Part shown: piece after piece, positions 1 to 9,158 of the stretch
Layout: each line of letters starts with the position of its first letter
Position numbering within the stretch: position 1 is the stretch's first letter
Assembly: GCA_046343015.1 (NCBI GenBank)
Contig: JBKDOL010000039.1
Location: 41,323 to 105,322, forward strand
Direction: 5' to 3'
Length of the DNA stretch: 64,000 nucleotides
From: BJ22 sp021298375
GTDB taxonomy: Bacteria > Planctomycetota > Planctomycetia > Pirellulales > Pirellulaceae
Made by a program: the position numbers and the translations under genes
The notes under the pieces: generated by a model
What the model was told of the DNA's origin: nothing
The model's database searches: none
What the model saw: the letters and a program-made list of their open reading frames with translations, nothing else

Positions 1-137
1 TTGGCCCGCGATCGCTTGCCCAATGGGCACAGCGTGGGACTTGCTTGCGGGGCGAGCTCGGATCGAGCCCGCCTGCGCGACTTGGAGAACGGCCACCCGG
101 CTCCTCCGGTCTGTGGTGCGAGCTGGGGAGCCTACTC
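1..137. other. Window edge, no gene seen
   Basis: This stretch lies downstream of the sdhB stop codon. A short open frame runs through it on the plus strand, but its product is arginine- and proline-rich, and it continues antisense into sdhB, so it reads as noncoding. No terminator-like hairpin with a T-run was recognised. Confidence 0.5.
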
Positions 138-989
138 TCAGGATCCGCCGAAGATCTGCTTGATCTTGTGGATCGTCACGGCGCGGCCTGCCCGACCAAT
201 CGAGGTCGTCAACGGAATGTGCTTGGGGCACACGGCGACGCAATTCTGAGCGTTGCCGCAGACCTGAATTCCTCCCGGGCCAGCGAGAGCATCAAGACGG
301 TCGCCAGCCATCATCTTTCCAGTCGGGTGGGCGTTAAACAGCACTGCCTGGCTAATCGCCTGCGGTCCGAGGAATTCGGTGTCATAAGCCTCGCCGCAGC
401 GCTGCTTGTACTCGGCATCCGACTCGTTCGGCTTCCGCTCCAGTTCGACCTTGAGAAACTGAGGGCAGGCTTCCAGGCAGCAGCCGCAGGTCATGCACTC
501 GCTCAGGGGATAAGCGGTTTCCTGTTCGCCGCGGGATTGCCGCGGGCCTGCGCCCATGTCGGCATAGCCATCGACCGGGACCCAGGCTTTGACCCGCTGA
601 AGATTGCGAAACATCCGCGAACGGTCGACAACCAAGTCGCGAACGACGGGGAACTTGCTCATCGGCTGCAGCGTAATCTCGCGCGGATTGTCCTCCAGCA
701 AGCGGTCAACCAGGGCCGAGCAGCTCTGCCGCACACGCCCATTGATCACCATCGTGCAGGAGCCGCAGACTTCCTCGAGGCAGCCGCAATCCCAGGCGAC
801 AGGCGTCGTTTCCTTGCCAGTCGAGGTTCGCGACATGGTCGCGATCTTCTGCAGCACGCTAATCACGTTCATGTCCGGTTCGTATTCCACATTGAACGTT
901 TGCCAGTAAGGCGCGGCGCCGGGTGCGTCTTGACGCTGCACGCGAACCTGAAAGCTCTTCACCGAATGTCCGTAGGCGTCTTTGATCAT
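138..989 (-). CDS. sdhB: Succinate dehydrogenase iron-sulfur subunit
   Basis: SdhB carries electrons from the FAD of SdhA through three Fe-S clusters to quinone at the inner membrane (TCA cycle and respiration). The 283-residue product has an N-terminal plant-type ferredoxin domain with 2Fe-2S cysteines C70, C75, C78 and C90. The C-terminal ferredoxin domain has a CxxCxxCxxxCP motif (C165, C168, C171, C175) and a second set at C244, C250 and C254, matching the 4Fe-4S and 3Fe-4S ligands. It is last in the order sdhC-sdhA-sdhB on this strand, 69 bp after sdhA, as in the CAB operons of Bacillus-type enzymes. The start ATG has no strong ribosome-binding site. An internal stretch around residues 181-205 is slightly longer than in E. 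coli SdhB. Confidence 0.96.
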   Translation of the reverse strand: MIKDAYGHSVKSFQVRVQRQDAPGAAPYWQTFNVEYEPDMNVISVLQKIATMSRTSTGKETTPVAWDCGCLEEVCGSCTMVINGRVRQSCSALVDRLLEDNPREITLQPMSKFPVVRDLVVDRSRMFRNLQRVKAWVPVDGYADMGAGPRQSRGEQETAYPLSECMTCGCCLEACPQFLKVELERKPNESDAEYKQRCGEAYDTEFLGPQAISQAVLFNAHPTGKMMAGDRLDALAGPGGIQVCGNAQNCVAVCPKHIPLTTSIGRAGRAVTIHKIKQIFGGS

Positions 990-1058
990 GGCTGATTAAG
1001 GGGTAGACCAGTGGTCGGAAAAGGAACCGGGAAACACTCACACACAGCGGGCAAGAGG

Positions 1059-3023
1059 TCAGACGCGAGCGGGCTGAGCCGACGATTTGGCCAGCCGCTC
1101 TTTCCAGACCTTCTCGATCATGTCCGCGCCGACCAGACCATACAGCCGCGGGCGGGGCGGAACGCTCGAGGTGTCAACGTCTTCGTAAGTGATCTGGGGG
1201 TGATTGCCGTCGTAACTGCAAACGGTGGACTTGAGCCACTTGCGGTTGTTCTCCTCGAAGCGATCGCACCATTGCTCGGCCTCGGCACGCTGTCCGGCCG
1301 GGTCAGTCGCTGAGAGTGAGGGCATGGAAAAGTCCGGCTTGTAGTGGGCACCACGGCATTCGTCCCGCTGCAGGGCGCCTTTGACGATGGCCTTGGCCAG
1401 CGGGAACATGTCAAGCAAGGCCTTGGTGAACATCACATTCTGGTTGGTCCACTGGCCGGTGTCCGAGAGCCCGCAGCTGCGAGCCCGATCGTGCAGTTCG
1501 GAAACTTTCTCGTAAGCCGCCTTCAACTGATCATTGCGGCGGACCACCGTGGCGGCCTTGGTCATGACATCGCCCAACTCGCGATGAATCAGATAGGGGT
1601 TCTCGCTTCCGCCCGTCCGCTGCAACAGGGAGTTGTGGCGTTCCTGGTGCTCGCGGGCCGCGTCGGCCAGCAAAGCTGTCTGTTCAGCGGCCGTCCCCTT
1701 CTGGCTGTTCAATTTGTTTTGCAGGCAGGGACCGAGGAACAGTCCGCTGAAAATGCAGCTGAGCAGCGAGTTGGCTCCGAGCCGGTTGGCGCCGTGGTAG
1801 TGGTAATCGCATTCCCCGATGGCGTAGAGGTTTTCAACGCTGGTTTGCTGGTAGCGGGGGCTGCCGGCCTGCAGACCGCCATCGCCGTTCGCTTCGTAGT
1901 CTGCCCAAAGTCCACCCATCGAGTAGTGAACCGCCGGGAAAATCTTCATCGGGTTGGTTCGCGGGTCGACCCCTTGGAACTTTTCATAGATGTCGAGAAT
2001 GCCGCCCAGCTTGCGATCCAACTCGGCCTTGGAAATGTGCGTCAGGTCGAGGTACACGCAAAGCCGATCTTTTTCGACGCTCAGGCCTTCGTTCACGCAG
2101 ATGTCAAAAATCTCTCGGGTGGCGATGTCCCGCGGGACCAAATTCCCGTACTTGGGATACCGCTCCTCGAGGAAGTAATACCGTTCGGCATCTGGAATCG
2201 ACTTTGGTGGACGAGTGTCCTGAGGCGTTCGTGGAACCCAGACGCGGCCCCCTTCACCCCGGGCCGATTCACTCATCAGCCGCAGTTTGTCGGCTCCCGG
2301 AATCGCCGTGGGGTGAACCTGAATGAACTCTGGGTTCCCGTACTTGGCCCCAGCTTGGAAGCAGCGGCTCGCCGCGCTGCCGGTACACATCATCGACATG
2401 GTGCTGCGGCCATAAATCAAGCCCGGTCCACCCGTGGCGATGACCACGGCATCGCCGGCGAACGAGCGGATTTCCATCGTCGCGAGATTCTGGGCGACCG
2501 CTCCCCGGCAGGCGCCATTCCCGTCCAGAACGGGCCCGAGGAAATCCCAGTATTCGTACTTGTTCACCAACCCAGCCGACTCCCAGCGTCGAACCTGCTC
2601 GTCGAGTGCATACAGAAGTTGCTGGCCGGTCGTGGCACCGGCAAAAGCCGTCCGCTTGTACAGCGTCCCGCCGAACCGGCGGCGGTCGATGTAGCCCTCC
2701 TCAGTGCGATTGAATGGAACGCCCAGCCGATCCATCAGTTCAATCACCTTGGGGGCCCAATAGGCCATTTCCTTGACGGGCGGCTGGTGCTGAAGAAAGT
2801 CGCCGCCGTAGACCGTGTCATCGAGGTGCAACCATTCTGAATCGCCCAATTGCCGCGTCTGGTCATTGCAGCTGTTGATTCCGCCCTGTGCACACACGCT
2901 GTGCGAACGCTTCACCGGGACGAGACTGATCAAATCGACCGGAATCCCCAGTTCGCACAATTTCATCGTGCAGGCCAATCCGGCCAATCCGCCACCAACC
3001 ACCACGACTTTTCGTTTGCTCAT
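1059..3023 (-). CDS. sdhA: Succinate dehydrogenase flavoprotein subunit
   Basis: SdhA oxidises succinate to fumarate with covalently bound FAD and passes electrons to SdhB. The 654-residue product begins with a Rossmann dinucleotide motif GGGLAGL (about residues 10-16). Next comes HSVCAQGGIN near residues 41-50; by family knowledge H41 is the FAD-linked histidine. Further on are the HPTAIPG active-site segment and the C-terminal FAD-binding motif GECDYHYHGANRLGANSLLS. The length fits the Bacillus-type flavoprotein. The gene sits between sdhC (161 bp gap containing a small tandem repeat) and sdhB. It could in principle be a fumarate reductase flavoprotein, but the CAB context with a multi-span cytochrome b and fumC in the same window favours the TCA enzyme. 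Confidence 0.96.
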   Translation of the reverse strand: MSKRKVVVVGGGLAGLACTMKLCELGIPVDLISLVPVKRSHSVCAQGGINSCNDQTRQLGDSEWLHLDDTVYGGDFLQHQPPVKEMAYWAPKVIELMDRLGVPFNRTEEGYIDRRRFGGTLYKRTAFAGATTGQQLLYALDEQVRRWESAGLVNKYEYWDFLGPVLDGNGACRGAVAQNLATMEIRSFAGDAVVIATGGPGLIYGRSTMSMMCTGSAASRCFQAGAKYGNPEFIQVHPTAIPGADKLRLMSESARGEGGRVWVPRTPQDTRPPKSIPDAERYYFLEERYPKYGNLVPRDIATREIFDICVNEGLSVEKDRLCVYLDLTHISKAELDRKLGGILDIYEKFQGVDPRTNPMKIFPAVHYSMGGLWADYEANGDGGLQAGSPRYQQTSVENLYAIGECDYHYHGANRLGANSLLSCIFSGLFLGPCLQNKLNSQKGTAAEQTALLADAAREHQERHNSLLQRTGGSENPYLIHRELGDVMTKAATVVRRNDQLKAAYEKVSELHDRARSCGLSDTGQWTNQNVMFTKALLDMFPLAKAIVKGALQRDECRGAHYKPDFSMPSLSATDPAGQRAEAEQWCDRFEENNRKWLKSTVCSYDGNHPQITYEDVDTSSVPPRPRLYGLVGADMIEKVWKERLAKSSAQPARV

Positions 3024-3075
3024 ACCTGTGCTTGCATTACTGGTGTTGAAATTTCGGCAAGTCCCACAAACCCCT

Positions 3076-3129
3076 CAGCCCCGCGCTTCCCGCAGCCCCG
3101 CGCTTCCCGCAGCCCCGCGCTTCCCGCAG
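3076..3129. repeat. 17-bp tandem repeat, three copies
   Basis: Three exact copies of the unit CAGCCCCGCGCTTCCCG stand head to tail between sdhC and sdhA, followed by the first three bases of a fourth. The unit is not seen in the other gaps of the window. It may have arisen by slippage; no function is indicated. Confidence 0.85.
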
Positions 3130-3184
3130 CGAGGGCGACCCGGCAGAACCGGTGCCGCATCCCGCCGACGAAGCAGCCCGGAGA

Positions 3185-4006
3185 TCATTTGCCGCCTGCT
3201 CCGCTCTTCCGCAGCGGTTGGGACAGTTTGTGCTCGTCGGCATAAATCGAGCCGTCTTTCGACCGTTGCTCGTACATTTCAATTTCCCGCTTCTTGGCCT
3301 TGTCGACATCAACTTGCCAGAACCCAAAGAGTGCGGAGATGCCGATAATCGAGACCAGGACGCCAATGCCAAGGCAAATTTTGGATGCCAGATCCTGCGC
3401 CTTGGGCGTTACCCACACCCCCCAGGTGATGCCCATCGTCCAAAGACCGTTGGCGAAGTGAAACACGCACGCCAGCATCCCGACGAGGTAGAAGAACATG
3501 ACCAGCGGATTGTGCAGGGCATTTGCTGCCGTCGAAGCCGCGTTGTAGGGACGGAATTGCGCGATCCCAATCGCGTCGGCAATCGACTCCCGAAACCAAT
3601 CCGCATGAATCAGGCCATTCAAGTGAAGCACGTGTGCGAAAATAAAGACAAATGCGATCATCCCGCTGATTCGCTGGGCAACATATCGGTAATTACCCCG
3701 GTAGGGGTAATTAGAGAGGTTGTTTTTTGAGTAGTAGATGAACACGAAACCGAGCAGGGCGTGGAACAGAATGGGCAGGAAGATGAAAACCCACTCGACC
3801 ACCACCAGCGCTTTACCCAGACTGTGAATCTGGTAAACGATGTTTTGAAATGACTCGACGCCATTGACGATCGAGGCGTTCGCCAGAAGGTGAATCACCA
3901 TATACAGCCCGACCGGAATCAGGCCACACAGCGAGTGCAAGCGGCGAATCAGAAACTCGTGCCGAAGAAAGAAGCTATCAGTCGGTTTTGACGGGGCAGC
4001 GTCCAA
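3185..4006 (-). CDS. sdhC: Succinate dehydrogenase cytochrome b558 subunit
   Basis: This is the membrane anchor of succinate dehydrogenase, binding haem and quinone. The 273-residue product shows about five hydrophobic segments (around residues 24-45, 65-92, 110-130, 168-192 and 208-230) and several histidines in or next to membrane segments (H24, H39 and others) that are candidate haem ligands. This is the single-polypeptide Bacillus/Wolinella type rather than the two-subunit SdhC/SdhD type. The start is a TTG, supported by an AAGGTGA Shine-Dalgarno site six bases upstream (4013-4019), unusually strong for this window. It is the first gene of the sdhCAB operon. The 588-bp gap upstream probably holds the promoter. 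Confidence 0.92.
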   Translation of the reverse strand: MDAAPSKPTDSFFLRHEFLIRRLHSLCGLIPVGLYMVIHLLANASIVNGVESFQNIVYQIHSLGKALVVVEWVFIFLPILFHALLGFVFIYYSKNNLSNYPYRGNYRYVAQRISGMIAFVFIFAHVLHLNGLIHADWFRESIADAIGIAQFRPYNAASTAANALHNPLVMFFYLVGMLACVFHFANGLWTMGITWGVWVTPKAQDLASKICLGIGVLVSIIGISALFGFWQVDVDKAKKREIEMYEQRSKDGSIYADEHKLSQPLRKSGAGGK

Positions 4007-4086
4007 AGCAAGTCACCTTTTGAATTCTCAGATTCCGCTAACTCGAACTCGATTTACCGCGACGACCTGAGCCCGGCAGTTTTAAC

Positions 4087-4120
4087 CTCGTGCTCAATTG
4101 AAACTCGTGCTCAATTGAAA
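4087..4120. repeat. 17-bp direct repeat, two copies
   Basis: Two exact adjacent copies of CTCGTGCTCAATTGAAA in the sdhC upstream region. Each copy contains the palindrome CAATTG. It might be an operator pair, but similar private repeats occur in many gaps of this window. Confidence 0.8.
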
Positions 4121-4166
4121 CTTCCGTTCTATCAAACCTCGCGGCCTGAAATATTCTTCCAGAGGC

Positions 4167-4202
4167 CACCTGTCACAGGGGTCACCTGTCACAGGGGTCA
4201 CC
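4167..4202. repeat. 16-bp direct repeat, two copies
   Basis: Two exact copies of CACCTGTCACAGGGGT followed by a further CACC. The unit contains the imperfect inverted repeat CCTGTCACAGG, so each copy could form a small hairpin or bind a dimeric protein. Confidence 0.8.
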
Positions 4203-4594
4203 GTCCGCTCTGAGGGAAAGTTCAAAACTGTTCGGATGGGGTCGGCGGCAGTTTGCCGCGACGTCGATTCTAGGTTGCCCCTGCCCTTCCTAAAAGGTCG
4301 GGTGGAGTTCTCCGGCGGCGAGGAGGAACGGCTTCCCTGCGCTCGCAGCCAGCCGAATTTCACTGCGACCTTTACCGGGAATCGAACCGCATCAACTCAA
4401 CGCGGATTAACCTTTTGAATTGAACCCTCACTCCATTGCCAAAAGCCATTTTTTCGCAGAAAATTTGGACGTTTGGCCGTCTCGATGCCAGGTCGATTGC
4501 CATCCGCCACCTCGACCCGTGGCAGCGCTGACGCTCAAATCATTCACAAAACAACTCTTTCCGCTCGCTCCATGCCCTGGCCGGATCCGTTCCG

Positions 4595-5788
4595 ATGAAA
4601 CCTTGGATGATTTTTGCGGCCTCTGCCGCTTTGCTCGTGTTGATCGCACTTACTCTGCTCTTCGGCGACTCGGACCCCAAAGTTGAAAAAAATCCGATTC
4701 CCAAAGACCTGCCTGTTCCGGCTGTCGGTGGCGGAGACGGAGAAATCACCGAGGACGTCGCCACGGAAGGCAAGCAGATCCCGCTCGGAATGCTGCTCTC
4801 GGGCGACCTCCCACCTGATGGCTGGGATGTCGAACCGGTCGGAGAAGTGCGGACCGGTCCGGCGATCGAAAATCCGCCCAGCGTCTCCGGGGCGAACATC
4901 GATTGGCTGCAAGCCGACGATTTGGTGATCGGGTTGACGCTGAAAGACTCCGCCAGAGCTTATCCCCTCAAATTTCTCGCTGCGCCCGGACAGGGAGTGA
5001 TCAATGACCGGCTCGCCGACGAACCGTTGTTGATTACGTGGAATCCGACTACGCGTTCGGCCGTCGTGTTTCACAATCCAACGGGCGACCTGGCTTTGGT
5101 CTTCCGCGGCACCGGACAAGCGTGGAAATCCGATTTGCTGTTTCAGGATTTGTCGACGGAGAGCTTTTGGAGTCAATCGCTCGGTCGTTGCGTCCGCGGG
5201 CAGTTGCTCGGGAGTCCCCTCCGCGGCGTGCCGTCTGCAGTTTGCACTTGGAAAGCTTGGTCCAAAGCCTTCCCCAAGACCAGTGTTTGCCAGTTGCCCG
5301 CCACCGCGCCCCAGGAGGCAGTCACCACCTCGCCTTCGGCAATCGCCGCTGCCCGAAAATCAGGTCAAATTCTGGTGCTTTGCCCGGAGGGGGAGCGGGA
5401 AGTCTCGAGGAGTGAACTGTTCGAGAACCGGGTGTTGAACACAACCGCGGGAACGCGTTACGCCGCGATTTTTTACGACGACCTCGCAGACTCCGTTCGC
5501 GCCTTGGATCCAATGCTCGTTACCAAACCCCTGCGATTCGAGTTGCAGGGGTTGCAGTTCGTTCTTGCCGGGTCGAACTCGCCATGGAACATCCTCAATG
5601 GCGATGCGGAGGAAGCAGGCATCTCCGCGCGGCCACTGGCGCCCCTGCTGGTGGTTGAATTGCCCTCGGAACTGAAAAGCCTCCGCCGCCCAACCAGCCC
5701 GAGCAATTCCAACTCGGCAGCCGAACCCACCGCTTCTGAGCCTGCCCCGACTCTGGTTCCGGAGTCTTCCACAAAAGCGGGAAAATGA
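4595..5788 (+). CDS. DUF3179 domain protein, membrane-anchored
   Basis: The product has 397 residues with an N-terminal hydrophobic segment (about residues 4-23) that should act as an uncleaved signal anchor, leaving the rest outside the cytoplasm. Residues about 105-300 match the DUF3179 pattern as I know it: a GLTLKDSARAYPLKFL-like strand, a 'DEPLLITWNP' strand and a 'LLFQDLSTESFWSQSLGR' region. The function of DUF3179 is unknown. The family's usual conserved CPLCG cysteines are replaced here by WNPTTRS. The C-terminal 40 residues are a low-complexity Ser/Pro/Glu tail. The gene stands alone, divergent from sdhC. Confidence 0.7.
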   Translation: MKPWMIFAASAALLVLIALTLLFGDSDPKVEKNPIPKDLPVPAVGGGDGEITEDVATEGKQIPLGMLLSGDLPPDGWDVEPVGEVRTGPAIENPPSVSGANIDWLQADDLVIGLTLKDSARAYPLKFLAAPGQGVINDRLADEPLLITWNPTTRSAVVFHNPTGDLALVFRGTGQAWKSDLLFQDLSTESFWSQSLGRCVRGQLLGSPLRGVPSAVCTWKAWSKAFPKTSVCQLPATAPQEAVTTSPSAIAAARKSGQILVLCPEGEREVSRSELFENRVLNTTAGTRYAAIFYDDLADSVRALDPMLVTKPLRFELQGLQFVLAGSNSPWNILNGDAEEAGISARPLAPLLVVELPSELKSLRRPTSPSNSNSAAEPTASEPAPTLVPESSTKAGK

Positions 5789-6019
5789 TCGGAGCTTGCC
5801 CACCCGCGGGCACTCCCGGCAAATTGTTTTGACGCAACAGCGATCAGCGCAACGATTGACGACTCTGGCAACAGGCTTGCCGACATTCCGTCGGCAGAGA
5901 TTTGCCGGGTTCGAGCCGGGGTCGAACGCCGGTCGATTTTTTGATGGTTCCGAGTATCATGGCGACTTTGTTTGAGATGGAACGGGCAGCCCACAGTTAG
6001 TTGGAAAAAGGGTAAGTGC

Positions 6020-6880
6020 GTGAATCGAGTGCAACAGGAACGTTGGCCAATCGGGGTATTCGCAAGCATCGACGCCGGTTTGGGGGTGCACCTCGACGTG
6101 GTTCAGGAACTGAAGATTCCCACCATTCAACTGCACGCTCCGCATGCGGGCAGCCGCACGGCCGAGCGGGCCCGCTCCTTTGTCGCTGAACTGTCTCGCC
6201 TGGGAATTCGCCTGACGGCGGTCTTTGGTGGCTTTGAGGGAGAAAGCTACGCCGACATTCCGACTGTCGAGCGGACGGTGGGGCTGGTACCAGCGGCAAC
6301 GCGGGCTGAGCGACTGGCTGAAATGAAGGAGATTTCTGATTTCACGCGGTTGCTGGATTGCCCGGTCGTTGCCCTGCACCTTGGCTTCGTGCCGCACGAC
6401 CGCCGTTCTCCAGACTATCAGGCGGTAGTTAACGTCACCCGCGAACTTTGCGACCACGCCGCCAATAACGGCCAGAACCTCCATTTGGAAACGGGCCAGG
6501 AGACGGCTGAGGCTTTGGTCGCCTTTATGGATGACGTGGCCCGCGCGAACCTGTTCGTCAATTTCGACCCGGCGAACATGATTCTCTACGGCACTGGCGA
6601 ACCGATATCAGCCCTTCGCCAACTCGGCGCTCGAGTCCAGAGCGTGCACTGCAAGGATGGTTTGTGGGCGCGTAATCCCGGCGACGAGTGGGGCCAGGAA
6701 GTGCCCCTGGGGCAAGGTAACGTCGGGATGGAACGCTATCTTCGATCGCTCAAGGAGATTGGCTACTTCGGTCCCCTGACCATTGAACGGGAAATCCCCC
6801 AAGAGCGCGATCGGCAGAAGCAGGAAATCGCCGGCGCCGTCCAGCTTTTGACCGATTTGCGGAAGAAGCTGTTGAACTAA
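6020..6880 (+). CDS. Sugar phosphate isomerase/epimerase-like TIM barrel
   Basis: The 286-residue product has the xylose isomerase-like TIM-barrel fold (AP endonuclease 2 superfamily). Candidate divalent-metal ligands sit at the usual strand ends: Glu in HLETGQE, Asp in NFDPANMI, His in VHCKD and Glu in TIEREI near the C-terminus. The family holds sugar isomerases, epimerases and inosose dehydratases, so the substrate cannot be named. A GTG at 6020 is preferred over an upstream in-frame start at 5972, because AAGGG lies just upstream of it and the protein then begins close to the first barrel strand (WPIGVFASID). It is flanked by gaps of about 220 bp and looks monocistronic. Confidence 0.82.
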   Translation: MNRVQQERWPIGVFASIDAGLGVHLDVVQELKIPTIQLHAPHAGSRTAERARSFVAELSRLGIRLTAVFGGFEGESYADIPTVERTVGLVPAATRAERLAEMKEISDFTRLLDCPVVALHLGFVPHDRRSPDYQAVVNVTRELCDHAANNGQNLHLETGQETAEALVAFMDDVARANLFVNFDPANMILYGTGEPISALRQLGARVQSVHCKDGLWARNPGDEWGQEVPLGQGNVGMERYLRSLKEIGYFGPLTIEREIPQERDRQKQEIAGAVQLLTDLRKKLLN

Positions 6881-6950
6881 GCTGCCGCAGGACTCCGCCG
6901 CAGCCCAGCTGAAGGAGCAGGCCGCCGCTTCCCGGCGCTTCCCGGCGGTT

Positions 6951-7004
6951 TCACCTCGCGCCTGCGGCGGTGTCGCCTCGCGCCTGCGGCGATGTCGCCT
7001 CGCG
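6951..7004. repeat. 22-bp tandem repeat, about 2.5 copies
   Basis: Two near-exact 22-bp units beginning TCACCTCGCGCCTGCGGCGG plus a 10-bp partial third, in the gap after the TIM-barrel gene. A shorter repeat of CTTCCCGGCG lies just before it at about 6929-6948. No gene overlaps it convincingly. Confidence 0.75.
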
Positions 7005-7097
7005 TTTTCTGCTGTGAATCGAGAAGGCAACTGAGGCTGATGCGGAGGAACGATTGGAGTAAACCGCTCGGCGGGTGCACGTTCTGGTTCAGCAGCA

Positions 7098-7877
7098 CTA
7101 GCTTGCCGGCCGCCGTTCGGATTGGACAGCCGGCGCCGGTTTTTTCTCAGTCGCAGCGGGAGGCTGCGCCAGCAGGCTCAGCCACTCCTCAGCCGATATG
7201 AACGGGGCGTTTCCCGAGGAATCGAGGGCCACCTTGCCGGAAGCGGGCCAGGCAATTCGCTTGAGCACCCGATCGATTCGCTGCGAGACCATGCGACTGG
7301 TTACCAGCTCCTGGTCGCGCAAACCAAGTTGACGGAGCACTTGAATTGTCGTCGGGTGGATACAGTGTCGAATGACCGGATCGTCGAGCGAGAGCAGGTA
7401 GCCGAGGCGAACCGGGCAGGGGCAGACGCGGGCGAACGTCTCGATCCTCCGGTCTTCCTCAAGTTTCGGATGGCGTTCCAAAACCATCATCGAGAGCTTG
7501 AATTTCCGCTGCACGGGAAGCGGTCGGTCGAGCGCGGCTTCATCCAGTGTCGGAGCGAGAGTCAGCAGCACGGTCGCCTGGCGGTCGCGATTGGCAGGGA
7601 GTTGTTCGAGGAGAAATTCGGGACCCAGCCGCAGCGGGCTGATTTCGTAATCGATCCCCTGTTCCTCCAGCAAGCTTTGCACGTGCTCAAAGGTTCGGGG
7701 GAAGTGGCTGACGACGACAATCGCCCGATCCGTTTTCTGGCGGTAGCGGATCGCGTTCAGCAGTCCCAGGTCCCGCGCCTCCGGAGTCAGGCCATAACTG
7801 TCCGCGAAGCGATCGTAGTCGCCGCGAATCCGCATCCAATCCCGCAGGGCCTGTTTGACATGCAGCCAGTTAATCAT
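7098..7877 (-). CDS. Conserved hypothetical protein, 259 residues
   Basis: I do not recognise a named domain. The product is soluble and rich in Arg and Leu, with a hydrophobic core strand AIVVVSHFPRT near residues 52-62 and a helical C-terminal half that ends in a Pro/Ala-rich tail. The segment around SRMVSQRIDRVLKRIA is vaguely like the helical region of SecA-type proteins, but this is weak. It lies 53 bp downstream of the RsbW-like kinase gene on the same strand, so it is probably cotranscribed with the STAS-kinase pair and may be a third member of that regulatory unit. Confidence 0.75.
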   Translation of the reverse strand: MINWLHVKQALRDWMRIRGDYDRFADSYGLTPEARDLGLLNAIRYRQKTDRAIVVVSHFPRTFEHVQSLLEEQGIDYEISPLRLGPEFLLEQLPANRDRQATVLLTLAPTLDEAALDRPLPVQRKFKLSMMVLERHPKLEEDRRIETFARVCPCPVRLGYLLSLDDPVIRHCIHPTTIQVLRQLGLRDQELVTSRMVSQRIDRVLKRIAWPASGKVALDSSGNAPFISAEEWLSLLAQPPAATEKKPAPAVQSERRPAS

Positions 7878-7930
7878 CTCTTTGAGCTTCTCAATCCCGA
7901 TGCCAATTTGCGCTCGCCCGGGGGGTCGGT

Positions 7931-8365
7931 TCAGCCTTCGGCGGAGGGGCTTCGACGCTTCCGCATTTCCAGCTGGTTGCCGCAGTCATTGTACTGGACT
8001 GAGTCCATGAATCCGCGGATCAGTGCGACGCCACGGCCTGAGTCGCGGCGGCGATTGACCTTGAGAGTCGGGTTGGGGACCGCCTGAGAAGAAAACCCGC
8101 AGCCTTCATCGCCGATCCGGATGTAAATTTCGTCCGGAGTGACTTCCACTTTCAGGTCAACGAACTTGCCGGCGTCGCCACGGTTTCCATGCTTGATTGC
8201 ATTCATCAAGCCCTCTTCCAAACCGATCTGCACGGCGAACCGGTCGGACTCCGACCAGCCAAGTTGCCCCAGCCGGCCAATAATCTCCTCGGTCAACTCG
8301 CAAGCGCGGCCGTGGTCACTGGCAAAGCGACACTCAAGATTCCAAAGGGTGCTCGTGCCGTTCAT
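7931..8365 (-). CDS. RsbW-like anti-sigma factor / serine kinase
   Basis: This is a 144-residue GHKL-fold ATP-binding protein of the RsbW/SpoIIAB type. The N box is EEGLMNAIKHGN (around residues 50-61). The G1 box is GDEGCGF, and a glycine-rich SGRGVALIRGFMD lid follows. Family members bind a sigma factor or other partner and phosphorylate a STAS-domain antagonist. Its start overlaps the stop of the upstream STAS gene by four bases (ATGA), so the two are translationally coupled and very likely partners. No sigma factor gene is nearby, so the target is unknown. Confidence 0.88.
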   Translation of the reverse strand: MNGTSTLWNLECRFASDHGRACELTEEIIGRLGQLGWSESDRFAVQIGLEEGLMNAIKHGNRGDAGKFVDLKVEVTPDEIYIRIGDEGCGFSSQAVPNPTLKVNRRRDSGRGVALIRGFMDSVQYNDCGNQLEMRKRRSPSAEG

Positions 8366-8727
8366 TTCTGGGCAGGCAGTACTTCGGCCAAGGCCGCAGT
8401 GCGGTCATCGCGAATGATGAAATGGTTGTCCAGCAGGCTGAAGCTGAACAGGTCGCGCAGACCCGTTTCGAGTTCGGTCAGAATGAGAGCGCCCTGACGG
8501 GCTTTGATTCGCCGCTCGACCACCACCAGCTTGTTGATCGCGGCGCTGGAAAAGAAACGCACACCTTTGAAGCTGAGGATGATCACCGGTGGCTGCAGGT
8601 CGGCCAGCGAGAGCAGTTCTTTGCCTAGCTGTTCGACCCGCAGGGGATCCGCCAGCTTTTCATCGAGCAGGGAAACGATGGTGACGCCTTCCACCTTTTC
8701 GACGTTCAAACATTTGAAACTGTTCAT
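8362..8727 (-). CDS. STAS-domain anti-sigma factor antagonist
   Basis: The 121-residue product is a single STAS domain. The usual DSSG phosphorylation loop appears here as FFSSAAINKL, with S61 the likely kinase target and S60 in the place of the usual Asp. In the partner-switching model the unphosphorylated antagonist captures the kinase and frees its target; phosphorylation reverses this. The four-base overlap with the RsbW-like gene downstream supports a matched pair. The start ATG follows a region with no strong ribosome-binding site. Confidence 0.86.
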   Translation of the reverse strand: MNSFKCLNVEKVEGVTIVSLLDEKLADPLRVEQLGKELLSLADLQPPVIILSFKGVRFFSSAAINKLVVVERRIKARQGALILTELETGLRDLFSFSLLDNHFIIRDDRTAALAEVLPAQK

Positions 8728-9158
8728 GGTCCGTCCCGCTATTCCTGATTTGACCCTGTTTCCGCAAATGCCTCGATAACCGGCCCAGCTGTCGACTCAA
8801 CCCTGCCGAATGTCCTGCGGCGCGAGTGCTTGAGCGACTTGCCAGAAGAACTTGCCTGAGCGACTTGCCTGAGCGACTTGCCTGAGCGCCTTGCCTGAGC
8901 GACTTGAACGCCCGCAGGAACCGAACCGGATTCCCTAATGATAGTTCATTTGCAGCCGGAGAGAACGGTCAAGCCAGCCAGAGCCTTTCAGGAAATCAGA
9001 TGCCTTGCTCCGGGGGGAGACCCGCTTGAAAAGGCAGGTGGGGGGAGAGAGGGTTGCCAGCCAAAGGGGTCAGGATGGGCCCATCGCCGTAAACGGACGG
9101 AACGGAGGGGCTGCTGAACAGGTGTCAGGAGGGGCAGGTTCGGGGAGCTCTACCCGGC
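8728..9158. other. 431-bp intergenic region with tandem repeat
   Basis: The gap lies upstream of the STAS operon and downstream of the small membrane-protein gene, both on the minus strand. It contains a 13-bp tandem repeat at 8858-8906 and G-rich tracts around 9014-9060. No convincing gene is seen. Confidence 0.5.
8858..8906. repeat. 13-bp tandem repeat, about four copies
   Basis: Units of GAGCGACTTGCCT stand in tandem; the third copy has GCC in place of GAC and the fourth is truncated. Related degenerate copies precede it at about 8832-8857. Confidence 0.85.

Larger units (their letters stand above)
4007..4594. other. 588-bp divergent intergenic region
   Basis: The gap separates sdhC (minus) from the DUF3179 gene (plus) and must hold promoters for both. 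Two direct repeats lie in it: a 17-bp unit twice at 4087-4120 and a 16-bp unit twice at 4167-4198. The short open frames in the gap look noncoding. The sdhC Shine-Dalgarno site is at 4013-4019. No promoter boxes could be assigned with confidence. Confidence 0.5.

Noticed and set aside
1..249. 82-codon plus-strand open frame at the window edge
   Set aside because: It runs antisense into sdhB and has irregular composition.
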